30,905 nt of DNA. Origin: Ectocarpus siliculosus (Eukaryota > Sar > Phaeophyceae > Ectocarpales > Ectocarpaceae). Below are positions 1 to 10,132 of the stretch, piece after piece. A program made the position numbers and the translations under genes. The DNA lies in the NCBI GenBank assembly GCA_000310025.1, contig FN649733.1, positions 2,246,386 to 2,277,290 of the forward strand, in the 5' to 3' direction. A model generated the notes under the pieces. That model did not search any database. It had not been told where the DNA came from and saw only the letters and a list, made by a program, of their open reading frames with translations. How positions within the stretch are numbered: the stretch's first letter is position 1; each line of letters opens with the position of its first letter.

Positions 1-1192
1 TAGAACATAGATGGAAGTGGGGGATCGAGGAGATTGCAGTAGTGGACCAGTACACATACCTCGGAGTAGAGATCGCAAAAGACTGCTCGTGGAATGCACA
101 CATGTCCAAGGTAGCGGAAAAGGGCAAAGAACGACGAGCAGGGAAGCTGCACCCAATACTCGCAAACCGGCACCTCGATGCACGCATCAAATTGGCGGTT
201 TTGAAGAGCGTAATCGTACCGCCGCTAGAGTACGCCGGAGAAGTATGGGAAGGAAATAAGAAAGTAGCGAAATAACTCGAGGCGGCGCAGATGAAAGCAG
301 CGAAAATCATCCTAGGATGCCCCAAGCGCACAAGTAATGCAGCCGTCAGGGCAGAATTGGGGATCCAATCCCTACGGTCGGGAAGAGACGCAAGGAAGAT
401 GACATGGCCGTATCGCATGTGCGGCATGGGAGGAGAGGTAGCCGAGATTAGTATGGGAGGCGAGATGGGCAAACAAAAAGAGGGGTAGACAACCCACGGA
501 ATGGGTTAACGTTGTAGAGGACGTATGGAAGGGGTTAGAAATCGAAGAAGATGAAACGCTGGAAACGGAGTCTACAGGGGTTCAAGAAGAAGATATCTGT
601 TGCTTGTGCCGAGAGAGAAGGAACAGAATCTAAGGAAAGAAACCGAGGATAAGGAGGGTCTAGAAGTGTACGGAATGTTGGAAAGAAGGAATAGGGTTCA
701 AGGATTACCTACATGGACCAATGGATGCAGGGACAAAGCTTAAGGTCAAATTCAGGACCGGGGACATAGGCCTTCGATAACGTCGACGAAGACATAGATA
801 GGACGATAGACGACGAAGACGACAAGTTCAAATGTGATTGCGGCTTCGAATGCGAAGACCGTGTTCATGTAGTCGCGGAATGTCCGTGGTACGAAGAGGA
901 GAGGGAAGTGTACATGACTGAGCTGGGAAAAATACAAGGGACGTACAGGGAGATGTTTGAGGCATGGAATAGAGAGGAGAGGACGGTAGCTGTACTGGGG
1001 AGTAGGAAGTGGTTTGAAAAGGCGGGAAGGGATATCGTTAGGATAGACAGACTAGGGAAGGCATTTTTGAGCCGCCTTTGGCAAAGTAGGAAGGAACGAT
1101 TGACCATCGGTGATCGGTCCTGTGGGAACAATGCTCCGTCCTCTCGAGGACGCGTGGTCAATGGTCTAACCGCTAAGGCATGCAAAACATAA
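1..1192 (+). pseudogene. LINE-type reverse transcriptase, C-terminal part (decayed)
   Basis: This is the end of a non-LTR retrotransposon ORF2 that enters from beyond the left edge. From about base 12 the frame reads through QYTYLGVEIAKD, the stretch after the reverse transcriptase palm that is typical of LINEs, then LEAAQMKAAKIILGC. A TAA at 273-275 interrupts the frame where the flanking protein continues unbroken, so it is a nonsense change. Further frame changes are needed near 420 and 480, and stops occur near 630. Around 833-883 the frame carries C-x-C, then H and C residues (CDCG ... HVVAEC), the cysteine-histidine motif found near the C-terminus of many LINE ORF2 proteins. It ends in VNGLTAKACKT and a stop at about 1192, just before a poly-C run. 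Such proteins nick DNA and reverse-transcribe their own RNA; this copy cannot make an intact one. Confidence 0.85.
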
Positions 1193-1224
1193 GAGTAAGA
1201 GAGTACGCCCTCCCCCCCCCCCCC
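1..1224 (+). mobile_element. LINE (non-LTR retrotransposon) 3' end with poly-C tail
   Basis: The element consists of the decayed ORF2 remnant plus a short 3' tail ending in a run of C at about 1212-1224. The last 60 or so bases before the run (GGTCAATGGTCTAAC ... GGCATGCA ... GAGTA) match, on the opposite strand, the ends of two repeat units at 9322-10029. The shared end plus poly-C marks the true 3' terminus. The 5' end lies outside the window, so no target duplication could be checked. Confidence 0.8.
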
Positions 1225-2660
1225 GGATTTCTAAAGGGGCCCCTACCCATAGGAAACATTATTAGTAGTTTCGTTTGTTCTTGCGTTCACTGCAGGCTGT
1301 CAACATGGAGCGCGGCGGGGGGTCAACGTGTTTGAAAATATGATTGGAAATATTCCTTGGGGATGACTTCGATGACTTCGTTTGTGCAGATAGATCGCAG
1401 CTAGCTCCGATAATTCGGGGAGATCGTCTACTACTCGGTCGGGTAGACCATTCCTGGCGTTTGTTCGCCTTTCGTCTTTCGTTCGCTTCAGCCGACGTCT
1501 TGGTGTCGTTTGTGGTCGGTCGCCGGTCAACCGAACCCGTGTACCGACAGGTAAGGTTGTACACAGGCGGCGCCAGGTACTACGGCGGTAGATGAGACAG
1601 AAAAATAAATAAATGTGGAGACTACAAACACATGCGCACGATGACCACTTGCAACAACAGGAGGACCCGTCGCGCACCACCAAAAAAACTGCTCTGGGCG
1701 GAGGGGGGTGTTCTGTGAGGGATATTTATTATACGGCTAAATAAAGTATTTTATTAAAATAAATTGCGTTGGATAGCTGATGGGCTGAAGTTTCTTCGTC
1801 GATTTTCGTTTTTTTTTTTGGAACACGGGGCACAAACATTGTCATTCTTAAACGAAAATCAACCCTATCTATGCTATCCCTCGAACATATATATTTTATT
1901 TTTTCTCGAACAGACGGACGGTGTTGTGGGATTACACGCGTAGCGATCCCTGAAGACCCTGATGAAGACTCACTTGTTTATAAATCTCTTGGAACAGCAG
2001 TGCTTGCTGTTGCTTTGCTCTCAAAGGTAGACTGAGCACAGAGGGGGAGGACATGCTCCCTCTAAAAGGGGCCACAAAGGTCCTGTCCCCTGTTTTATCC
2101 TTCCATCGGGAGTTACGTCTCCCGTACTTTCCTATCAACGGGCTGTTCAACAAAACTCCGAGATATGCATGCCCCCGTTTTCCAACAAAAAAAAATCGCT
2201 AAAATAACTTCGGCTCGTCAGCTACAAATCTAACGCAATTCGTTTTATGAAAACCTTATGCCGGGGCAAAAAGTTATAATTTTTCGAAATATTCCTCACA
2301 GAACCCCCCCCCCCTCCCAGAGCAATTTTTGGTGCGGCGGGCCCTTTTGCAAGTGGTCGTATGGTGACGTCGTGATGGGTTCAACTTGATATAGGACCTT
2401 TGCAGGATCTTTGTTCTTCTACTGATACTTGCGTGTTGCGTCACATGTGCATTCAGAAGTGACATCTCCCCTCGGAGAGCAACAGGCTCGATAAGACATA
2501 CATGTCGACAATCAAGGTTTTCATCCCTTTTTAATGTTTTTGTCACAAGGGTTTTCAAAACACGTGGAGGGATTTGTGGGAGATGTAGTGTCGGTATGCA
2601 GCCGCCGCCTGCGCCGGCCTGCTCTTTTCTCTCGGCTCGCTGAGCCATATTGACAGGCTG
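1225..2660. other. No clear gene; mixed non-coding sequence
   Basis: Short open frames exist here, for example at 1344-1595 (+), but none shows a recognisable domain or a convincing start and splice structure. The stretch 1690-1770 has a polypurine run followed by TGTTCTGTGAGG and AT-rich sequence containing AATAAA-like motifs, discussed as a possible LTR edge. Bases 1805-1820 and 2185-2200 are T or A runs. Bases 1905-2260 show nothing I can name. Confidence 0.5.
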
Positions 2661-2663
2661 GGC

Positions 2664-4219
2664 ATGGCGACGGCACAGCAGGGGCAGCTGTCCGCAGCAG
2701 AGAAGAAGACCATCGAGTTCGGCTTGGTAAGGCTTCACACTTTGGACGATAGGACGCGCAAGGACGCGCCAAGAATGTTACAGAGATGATACAGACAGAC
2801 GGCTCGCACACAGCAGGAACTTTCAAAATCGGGTGTGTTAGATGTACCATCAGTGCAAATCTTCGTGTGTGTGTGCGTTGTCTGGCGGCAGAGAGCGGGT
2901 TAGAAGGATTCTCTCACCTGGGAACCTTGTGTCATTAGTGCTGCTGGACATGTCGCCCCTTGGTCTCTCTCACGTCCGCAGGCCGTCGCGATCCTGACGT
3001 CGGGCCCCTGGGCGGGAGAATGCTCCAGCAAACGCAGCAGCGGCACCTCGGGCGACCCATCTAGCGATCAAAGAGCTTCGAAGCAGCTTAGGTTGTGGCA
3101 AGGGGCGTGTTTGGGAGGCCTTGCCCAGGTTGGCTCCGGGACAAGGTGTGAGAATGTACGTCGACTATGTACACTTCACGTGCTGTTTGTATGGGGGGCG
3201 TGAAAAGACAACCCATGCCAGCGGTGCCTTTGATGTAGCGTTATGTACAAGTAGGCGAGGCCCCCTTTCTTCCTGGGGGCTCACTGGGCATCGCATGAGT
3301 GATGCCAAACGACACCATGAACCCCGGGAGATTAGTATGTTTAGGTAAGGATCGAGTCTTTCCTCCGGAGTACATCTTTCTGTCTTAGTGTAGTACCGTA
3401 GGTTGCACAAGATATCGCACCCCCTGGACTGATTTTCAAACCTCGATTACTCAGCAGGAAAACCGGTGACGGTGCTGGAAACGGCAGCGCAGCGTTGGAA
3501 CTGTCTGTTCGAGAGCTTTCCGAAAACGCATTATTTGAACTTTGGCATCCTCTTCCTCATGGAGTGATCGCGCTTTGAAAATCGGCCCAGGGGGTGTGGT
3601 ATCTAATGCAACCTACGTTAGGTACATATGGTACATGTGGGTTGCGTTCCCCGCCGCACAGAGTCTACAACGTCTGAACTCTCGACCTCATTTTGGAATC
3701 GCCAGGAGGAGGCCTGAAGGCAAAAGGTGCGTATCCTGCAAGGCAAGCATGTTGGACGCCGTGGAAGCTCGCGGCCTGGTACAGTAGGTCAAACGATGCT
3801 GTGCAGGGGGCTCCTGAATCGTCCTATTTTTTTTTACAGCACACCTTTGCCCCGCGATAGGCTATCCGAGGAAAGCTGTGCACGGAAACAAGGCAATCTG
3901 ACAAGGAAGTGCGAGAAGTCGAGTGAATTGCCTCCCCTCCTCCTCTTCTTCCTCCTCCTCCTCCTCCCCGCACACCGTTTCATGACTTCAGGCCACATCC
4001 TGCAACCACCCGGGACGACGACAGAGGGATAGCGCTTGCGGGAGGGAGTTGTGACAACACAAGCCACGGCATCGGCAGTACGTTCCCAGCAGAGCTGTCA
4101 CACGCACGGAGGAGCCAACGCGGCGGTCCGTTCCCTGTCACCAGCGGCGGGTGCGGTTCCGCCGCCGCCGTTGAGCCCATGGGCAGGCTGCTGACGAGTG
4201 GTACTGGCTCCGACCTACG
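2664..4219 (+). CDS. Candidate 5' exons of a multi-exon gene, product unknown
   Basis: Three exons are inferred from splice consensus. Exon 1, 2664-2726, starts at ATG and reads MATAQQGQLSAAEKKTIEFG before GTAAGG. Exon 2, 2982-3145, follows a pyrimidine-rich acceptor ending CGCAG and stays open in the phase set by exon 1 (AVAILTSGPWAGECSSK...). It ends in phase 2 at AAG/GTGTGA. Exon 3, 3992-4219, follows a very strong CCTCCTC-rich tract and CAG. It accepts phase 2, encodes a Gly/Ala/Arg-rich segment ending EPMGRLLTSGTGSDLR, and closes at ACG/GTGAGA in phase 2. Agreement of phase across both junctions is the main support. No family is recognised. These exons probably continue into the exons at 4956-7300, but that link is not proved and the two parts could be separate genes. 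Confidence 0.4.
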
Positions 4220-4955
4220 GTGAGATTCAAGCTAACAACGGCTGAGCACGCTATGTTGCGAATAGAAACAACCAGTTTCTTGTATGGCAGTGTATGTCTG
4301 GCTCTAGAGTATACAGCAGACAGAGTGTAGGGGGACGATCACAAGAGACAGGCCTTGTGAAAAGAGCTGCCAGCGGTATGGTTGCATGCACAAAACGTCA
4401 TCGAACACTACTACTGTGGACCAATCAGGAGTTGAAAATGACTGCACAAACAAGGTCGTTCGTAGCCGCCGCGTCAAGCCTTGTAGAGTGTCGCCCATTG
4501 CACCGGCCGATGCGTCAAAAAAACACCGTCGACAAATTCTTTCAAACACCACCCGTTTCGTTATTTGTTACCCTCTCGGTTGTGGGGCAATCGACCCTTG
4601 AAAGTCGGCCTACCGTAGCGGGTATGCAATGACCAGCATGCTCACGTTACCCGGAGAAAATGGTCCCTGGGTGATGAAGAGATTGTTGTGCTTGGACTGA
4701 ACGTCGCTCTCTACGTAGTATTGTTTTTTTTCTCCGGCATATATTTGAGGTTTCGCCTGCCCAATTCCGCAAACGGGCCCATCTCACGTCTTCTTCGCAC
4801 ACAAGTGTCAACTGGGTACGGCACGCCAAGGACGCTCGCCCACTAGGCGAGTAGGTTTACGGCGTAGGCGTGTAGCGAAAAAATCGATCAGTGACTGGCG
4901 CGCGCACGCGCTCGTGGCGAGTTAGTTGCGCAAAGCGCACGTTCGTTGTTCGTCC

Positions 4956-7300
4956 ATGATTGACTACGAGGCGCTTTCGAGCGGAAGATGCGACCTTGCT
5001 GTAATCATGCGTGAACTCATCTTTGCGTCACAATCAGGGCGCTCGGGGCCGTGGCACTATCTGGCTGCCGTTCAGACGGCGCACGAGCAGTTCGGAAGGA
5101 GGTGGGTAGGGACTCCAAGAATCTTGGCGGTGCTGGTTGCTTCAAGTAGTCTCTGTGCGTCGCGTTTCCAGGCAGGCGAACCGGCGGTCATTCAAGCGAA
5201 CGGTGGTCGTTGACTCGCCGCCCCCAACCCTCAGACAACGCTCGATCAATGTGGAGTGTCCTCTGAATTTACCCGATTGGAATAGTACTTCTTTCTTGAA
5301 CGCGCGAGTTGTGGGTTCGTCCGTCCTCATGCTCGGTAACTAGACGGCATGTCGCCTTAGAACCGAAACGCTCAACCGTGTTTGGCGGCGGCGTCACTAT
5401 TGCAGTCGCGCGGGAAGGTAATCGTTGCCCTGGCTCGAGCTAAGTTGATACGTAGAAGTCGGAGATTGGTCACCGAAAGCAAGCAGTTCGCAAATACCAG
5501 GTTCAGCAATGGGGGAAAGCAGCTGACAAGTCCTGCTATCTTGTCCCTAGTGACGCATCTCCAACGGCTCGACAGTGTTGAGCTTCACGCCACACCCAAA
5601 CGGCACATTCACTCCAGACCTCGGTGTGCTCCAGCACGTTGCCCCCGAAGAGCGAGGTCAAAGCAGATTGACTTGGCAGGCGAGGGGGGTCTCACTCCAG
5701 ACGGAACGCTGCCGCGTGTCGTGGCGTGCATGTTTTTGGGGTGGTTCGTCCCGCCCAGGCCCTGGAAGGGATATGGCATGGCGATTGCAGCCCTAGCACG
5801 GTGTCGCTGTTCGTGAGGGAGATGCTGGAACAAGTGGTTCTCTGCGGCCAATGCGTTGGATCTGGTAAGAAGCAGTCATCCTTGCGTCGTGTATGATGGC
5901 CCAGGTTGACCAGATGCTTTGTTGGCACAGTCAGTCCCCCACACGAAAACGAGACCTACGGCATACTGTTCCGCTATGTAGACGGCTTTTGGCCTGGAAA
6001 CGGGTCGCCTTGCTGAGAAAAGAGCCGGGGATGCCTACGTGGGAAGTTTCAAGTGTCGGTAGAATAGTGATGGGTGAACAATGGCACTTTTCGCTGAGGT
6101 AGGAGGGTTGTCGGTTCCAAGTGTGCTCTGTCTCTGAAGATCCGGACCTTTGGTGTTACAGACGCTCGACCCTCTCGCTGGCGCAGAATATTCAAATTGT
6201 CACCTAACACTGAAAAATCTTGTGGGCGGATATGTTTTGCTCCTTCCGGTATAAACCTCCGAACAGCATACTTGTTCGTTTTACGGTGTCTGATATCGAG
6301 ACAGGTACTTCTTACTCTGAATGTGATGCGACCAATCTTTTGTGTGAAGGAAAAGGCTGGCTTACGGCGGGTTGGGGGCGATTAGAGATCACCAACTTGC
6401 GCTGCTTTGCCGTTCTAGAGAGAGATTGCACTACTGCTGTACCCCAATATGTCTTTGTTGCTTTCCTGCCCAGGCCATACATACCGGCATGTGCTAGACC
6501 TCATGGTCTCCATCGTAGAGGAGGTCGCCGAGACAGCATCGGTAGTCGCCGCTGCCAACGCTAACGCGAACACGGGCCCATCGCAGCCACACGATTGGAG
6601 CGGCAACGATGCTGCGTCGATATCTCGCCGGATAGACGTCGCGCTAGCGGTCAGCCAAGCCTTCGACACAACCTTGGTACAGCTGGCCAGAGGACTCCGG
6701 GGGGGAGGCATATGCAGTATCACCGGGACGCAAGGGCTTCAGGTAAACACCACAAGCGGCGGCAGCAGCCACGGGGGTTCGTCAGCATCAGCGTTCACCC
6801 GTCGTCAACGACGCCGCGCGATGGTGGCGCAGCCTCAGTCCAGGGAAGCAACCGCACTGGCACAAGCGGGACGCGCAGGGCTTTTCCTCGATGCCTACGA
6901 GTCTGTCGTGGCTGGCCTTGGCAACGCTTTCAGCCACCTTGAGCTGGCGGAACATTCCTTCGGTGATGACGATGGTGGTGATGGTGGTGTCGACTCTCTC
7001 CCACCGAACGGGTCACCTACTGGCGACCGGCGCTCATCTCCAGATGAACTGTTGTTGTTCACACACCTCACGGGCGGCCAACACCTTGGCACACCGAACC
7101 GCCCCACAACTACGGTGCCGGAGAGGAACATGCCGGCAAATCATGGCCTGGGTTGGGATGCAGAGGCTCGACGGAACGCGTGGACGCAAACGAAGCTTGA
7201 GGTGCTTGGTAGGTGGCTCGATCTCTTGAGTGCGCCATGTGTTGAGGCATGCGACAAGCCGACGAAGCTGCTTTCAGTTCTTGCTACAGACATGATGTGA
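4956..7300 (+). CDS. Multi-exon gene, 3' part, product unknown
   Basis: The last exon, 6474-7300, is the best supported part. It begins after TTTCCTGCCCAG and stays open for 275 codons to TGA, reading HVLDLMVSIVEEVAETASVV near its start and KLEVLGRWLDLLSAP near its end, with Gly/Ser-rich and acidic loops between. Upstream candidates are 4956-5101 (MIDYEALSSGRCDLAVIMRE..., ATG or internal), 5172-5335 (SINVECPLNLPDWNSTSF...), 5576-5688 (LSFTPHPNGTFTPDLGVLQ...) and 5759-5864 (FVREMLEQVVLCGQCVGSG). Junction phases agree throughout: 2, 1, 0, 1. Two of the implied introns, 5102-5171 and 5689-5758, are only 70 bp each, while the last (5865-6473, GTAAGA..CAG) is 609 bp. No catalytic motif or known domain is visible. 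The last exon is fairly sure; the chain is tentative. Confidence 0.5.
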
Positions 7301-8498
7301 TCTAGCAAACCTGCAGGAAAATTTCATGGGGAGAGAGAGGTAGACTTTCTGTCTAGCGTTTTCTTCATCGTCTCGAACCGATTTTGTTGGCCCATGTTGC
7401 AGAAGAAAGTTACGCCAAACGTTTTGGCTACCAAAGCCTGAGATAGATGCTCTGTTTGCTGTTGTATCTCTCCTTTGTCTATAATCTATGACACATATCG
7501 CCGAAGTTCATGCCCCCCCATTGCAGGGTACGAAAAACGCGTCGTGGTGAAAACCAGATGCCTTCCCTAGCGCTGTATGTTTCGTTGCAGTGCCCCCGTC
7601 CCCTCTCTCCTCTCATATCATGGCGCCACCACCTTTCCTGCAACCTGTCCTCCTGCGCTTAGCCTCTGGCCAACTATTTTCTTTTCTATACCGCCAACTG
7701 AACTGCAAGGAAGGCCAGCAAAACAGGCATCATCAACCTCGCAATTTACCTCGGCGTTCCTCGAGCGCGTGGTGAACGGTCTACAGCATTACTAGCCGAG
7801 TCATCAAGTAGTGGCTGATGACAAGTGGTTTGTGTTGCCCTCTCCCTTCGCCCCTGTTCGTGCTCTCTGCCTGTGAACACTTACTTTATCTCGTGTGGAA
7901 ACAAAGCTGAGGCTACGACACTTCTGTCGAGTTTCCCCATGGGGCAACTCCGCCTCCAGCGTGTTGTCAGCCGTGTCTACGAATGGGCGAGGTTAGCCTG
8001 AAGGTCTGGAAAGGTGTTCGGCAGGACCGACCTCTCTCTCAGGGCCTCTCTCTTACTTTGCTGCCTGTGCTCAAGTCTCGCTTGCTTGATTTGAGTGCGG
8101 TTTGGACCAAAAGTCCACCATATAGCGGTTAGCGGTTAGTGGACCAAACGTCCACCATATAGGGCGGCTTGGGTGCAGCGGGAAGGCTCGTGATGGGTGG
8201 GGTTTGTGTGCGACGTTGCATGAAAAGCAACACAACCGGCGTGTACATACACAACCGGCCTGTACACGTCGTGTAGATACAGGAGTGCGTCTTTTTTTTT
8301 TTTTGTGTGTGGAAAACAAACTTGCGGGCATTTTTTGGGCTCGTCTTTTGGTTTTCAACCATCTGTCTGTGTCCACTATCTGCTACTGCTGCTGTAGATA
8401 TCGAAATACATGTACTGTAGTCCTGTTTCGCCTCTTTGTCCGCTTGTTGGACGCACTCACTCGTGGATCATCGGGCACGCGCGCAGCACAACAAATAG
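7301..8498. other. Probable 3' UTR and intergenic sequence
   Basis: After the TGA of the upstream gene the sequence is rich in T and pyrimidines (for example 7460-7490 and 7590-7690) and has no open frame with coding character. It is consistent with a long 3' untranslated region followed by intergenic DNA. A duplicated small inverted repeat lies at 8103-8162. A T run is at about 8291-8304. Confidence 0.45.
8103..8162. repeat. Two copies of a 23-bp motif, each with an inverted repeat
   Basis: TGGACCAAAAGTCCACCATATAG-type sequence occurs at 8103-8125 and again, with one base changed (AAAAG to AAACG), at 8140-8162. Inside each, TGGAC and GTCCA form a 5-bp inverted repeat around a 5-base loop. 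The 14 bases between them are CGGTTAG twice. The loop base differs while both arms are conserved, which fits selection on the arms or a young duplication. Confidence 0.7.
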
Positions 8499-8778
8499 AG
8501 AGATGTGGGCAAGCCAACAGAAGAAGAAGCAGACGCCGTTGGGCAACGCCTGTGTGCTACATTCACAACATACAGACAGCTAAAGAGACAATCACGCTTA
8601 TGTACGAGTTTGTTGAAGCAAGTTGAAGCTAAATGCCATCACGACCATGATGATCACGAGGTTCTTTTGGTACAGTATACGTATCCATTTGGACAAAAGC
8701 GCTTCCATATCCCCATAGATGCCCCCGCTCAGCCGAACCCGACCGTGAAAAAGGTCTACAGCCGCTGGCCGTTGGGAG
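8499..8778 (+). CDS. Possible exon, product unknown
   Basis: An open frame begins right after a TAG at 8496-8498 and reads VGKPTEEEADAVGQRL, a His/Asp-rich patch (CHHDHDDHE), then QKRFHIPIDAPAQPNPTVKK. It could be spliced out at GGGAG/GTGTGT near 8778; unspliced, it stays open to 8960. The composition looks more like protein than the neighbouring sequence. However, there is no in-frame ATG at the start and the 5' acceptor (CAAATAG) has a poor pyrimidine tract. It may be a relic exon or chance. No family is recognised. Confidence 0.22.
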
Positions 8779-9096
8779 GTGTGTACACAGCTACCGGACG
8801 ATCGGGGAATATAGAATACGAGCGTTGGAATCAAGCTTGTTGGAATTGTTGTTGTTATTGTCTTCACATTAAAAACCGTTCCGTTCTCTCTGCTCAGTAC
8901 CTTCTTCTGTCCGTAATAGTCCAACACTTGACGGGGTCGATTCCCGTGGCCACAGGCTAACTTACCCAAAAAAAGGTATACGAAAATAAAATGGACCCAA
9001 AGGGTGCGCAAGCCAATAAAAGTCAACGACAGATAGTCTAGGCCACTCCGCTCGCCTCTCTGCACGCTATGCGAGGTAACCCTATAGATTGGAAAA

Positions 9097-9260
9097 ATAT
9101 AGAAAAAGTAAAAAGAAAAAGAAAAAGAAAAAGAAAGGAATAGAGCAGATGGAGAGAAGCAAAGGGAAAGAGAAAGACACAGACAGAGAAAGACACACGC
9201 CTTAGCGACAAACAACAAACAAACAAACAGAACAACACAAAACAACACAAAGACAAAGCG
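9097..9260. repeat. Purine-rich low-complexity tract
   Basis: The plus strand is a run of AAAAAG-type repeats followed by GAGA and ACAAAC-rich sequence. Translated on the minus strand it gives a false membrane-like open frame of phenylalanine, serine and leucine. It holds no gene that I can support. Confidence 0.7.
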
Positions 9261-9321
9261 GGCCACTCGAGCCAGCCCATGCACGTCATCGCTCGCGGGG
9301 GGTTGGTGCAATGGTGCAGTG

Positions 9322-9669
9322 CTGGGGGGGGGGGGTGTACTCATAGTCGTGCATGCCGTAGTCGTTAGACCATTGACCTCGCATCCCTACAAAGCCGGGA
9401 CGGGGCACGCCGGGTTCTCACCGGACCAGGCTCTCACATCACCAAGCGCGAAGCGCCGTGAGGTATTCGGCGAGTCGCATGAAGGGTGAGCTGCATCCTG
9501 CTAAGGGTGTTCGGCATCTTGTGCTTACTTCCTTGCGTACGGATGACAGCTGCGTATGACTTAATTTATTTTCTGGTGCTTTCACTTCCAGAGACAGTTG
9601 TAAGCACTACTGTGTAACTGCCTGGAGGATGCTTGACCATTTTAACACAACGTGGTGGGATCATCCCCC
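9322..9669 (-). mobile_element. Short non-autonomous retroelement unit, copy 1 (LINE-tail)
   Basis: Read on the minus strand, the unit starts GGGGGATGATC, runs about 345 bp without coding potential, and ends with GGTCAATGGTCTAACGACTA, GGCATGCACG, GAGTACAC and a poly-C run (9324-9335 as G on the plus strand). Its last 60 bases match the 3' end of the LINE at 1-1224. It is therefore either a severely 5'-truncated LINE or a SINE-like element that borrows the LINE tail. I see no clear tRNA-type A and B boxes. It is followed directly by a second copy. Confidence 0.7.
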
Positions 9670-9677
9670 TTGTTCGG

Positions 9678-10029
9678 CTGGGGGAGGGGGGGGGGGGGTG
9701 TACTCATAGTCGTGCATGCCGTAGTCGTTTGACCATTGACCTCGCATCCCTACAAAGCCGGGACGGAGCACGCCGGGTTCTCACCGGACCAGGCTCTCAC
9801 ATCACCAAGCGCGAAGCGCCGTGAGGTATTTGGCGAGTCGCATGAAGGGTGAGCTGCATCCTGCTAAGGGTGTTCGGCATCTTGTGCTTACTTCCTTGCG
9901 TACGGATGACAGCTACGTATGACTTAATTTATTTTCTGGTGCTTTCACTTCCAGAGACAGTTGTAAGCACTGTGTAACTGCCTCGAGGAAGCTTGACCAT
10001 TTTAACACAACGTGGTGCGATCATCCCCC
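9678..10029 (-). mobile_element. Short non-autonomous retroelement unit, copy 2 (LINE-tail)
   Basis: This second, head-to-tail copy of the same unit differs from copy 1 by only a handful of substitutions and a 3-base deletion (GCACTACTGTG versus GCACTGTG). Its poly-C tail includes a single T. The two units start at GGGGGATGATC and end at poly-C, so each looks like a full unit rather than an arbitrary tandem duplication, although duplication of one insertion cannot be excluded. Confidence 0.7.
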
Positions 10030-10085
10030 GTTGCGCGGAGTGAGGTTTCTCGACCCCGCACAACATGATCTACTCGACCACCATT

Positions 10086-10132
10086 NNNNNNNNNNNNNNN
10101 NNNNNNNNNNNNNNNNNNNNNNNNNNNNNNNN
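10086..10132. other. Assembly gap (47 N)
   Basis: A run of 47 undetermined bases lies directly before an 18-base G run (10133-10150), which is the poly-C tail of the minus-strand LINE. The gap most likely marks a homopolymer that sequencing could not cross. Real length is unknown, and the exact junction of the LINE tail with the flanking DNA is lost. Confidence 0.95.

Noticed and set aside
8598-9344. 248-codon minus-strand frame, membrane-like
   Set aside because: It begins in the poly-C tail of a repeat unit and runs through a purine tract, giving Phe/Leu/Ser low complexity. There is no coding signature.
9322-9669. tRNA-derived promoter boxes in the short element
   Set aside because: GGTTCTCACC on the plus strand only loosely resembles a B box and lies on the wrong strand for the element; no A box was found.
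9322-10029. Tandem units considered as CRISPR or satellite array
   Set aside because: There are only two long units with retroelement tails, no short repeat/spacer pattern, and the host is eukaryotic.
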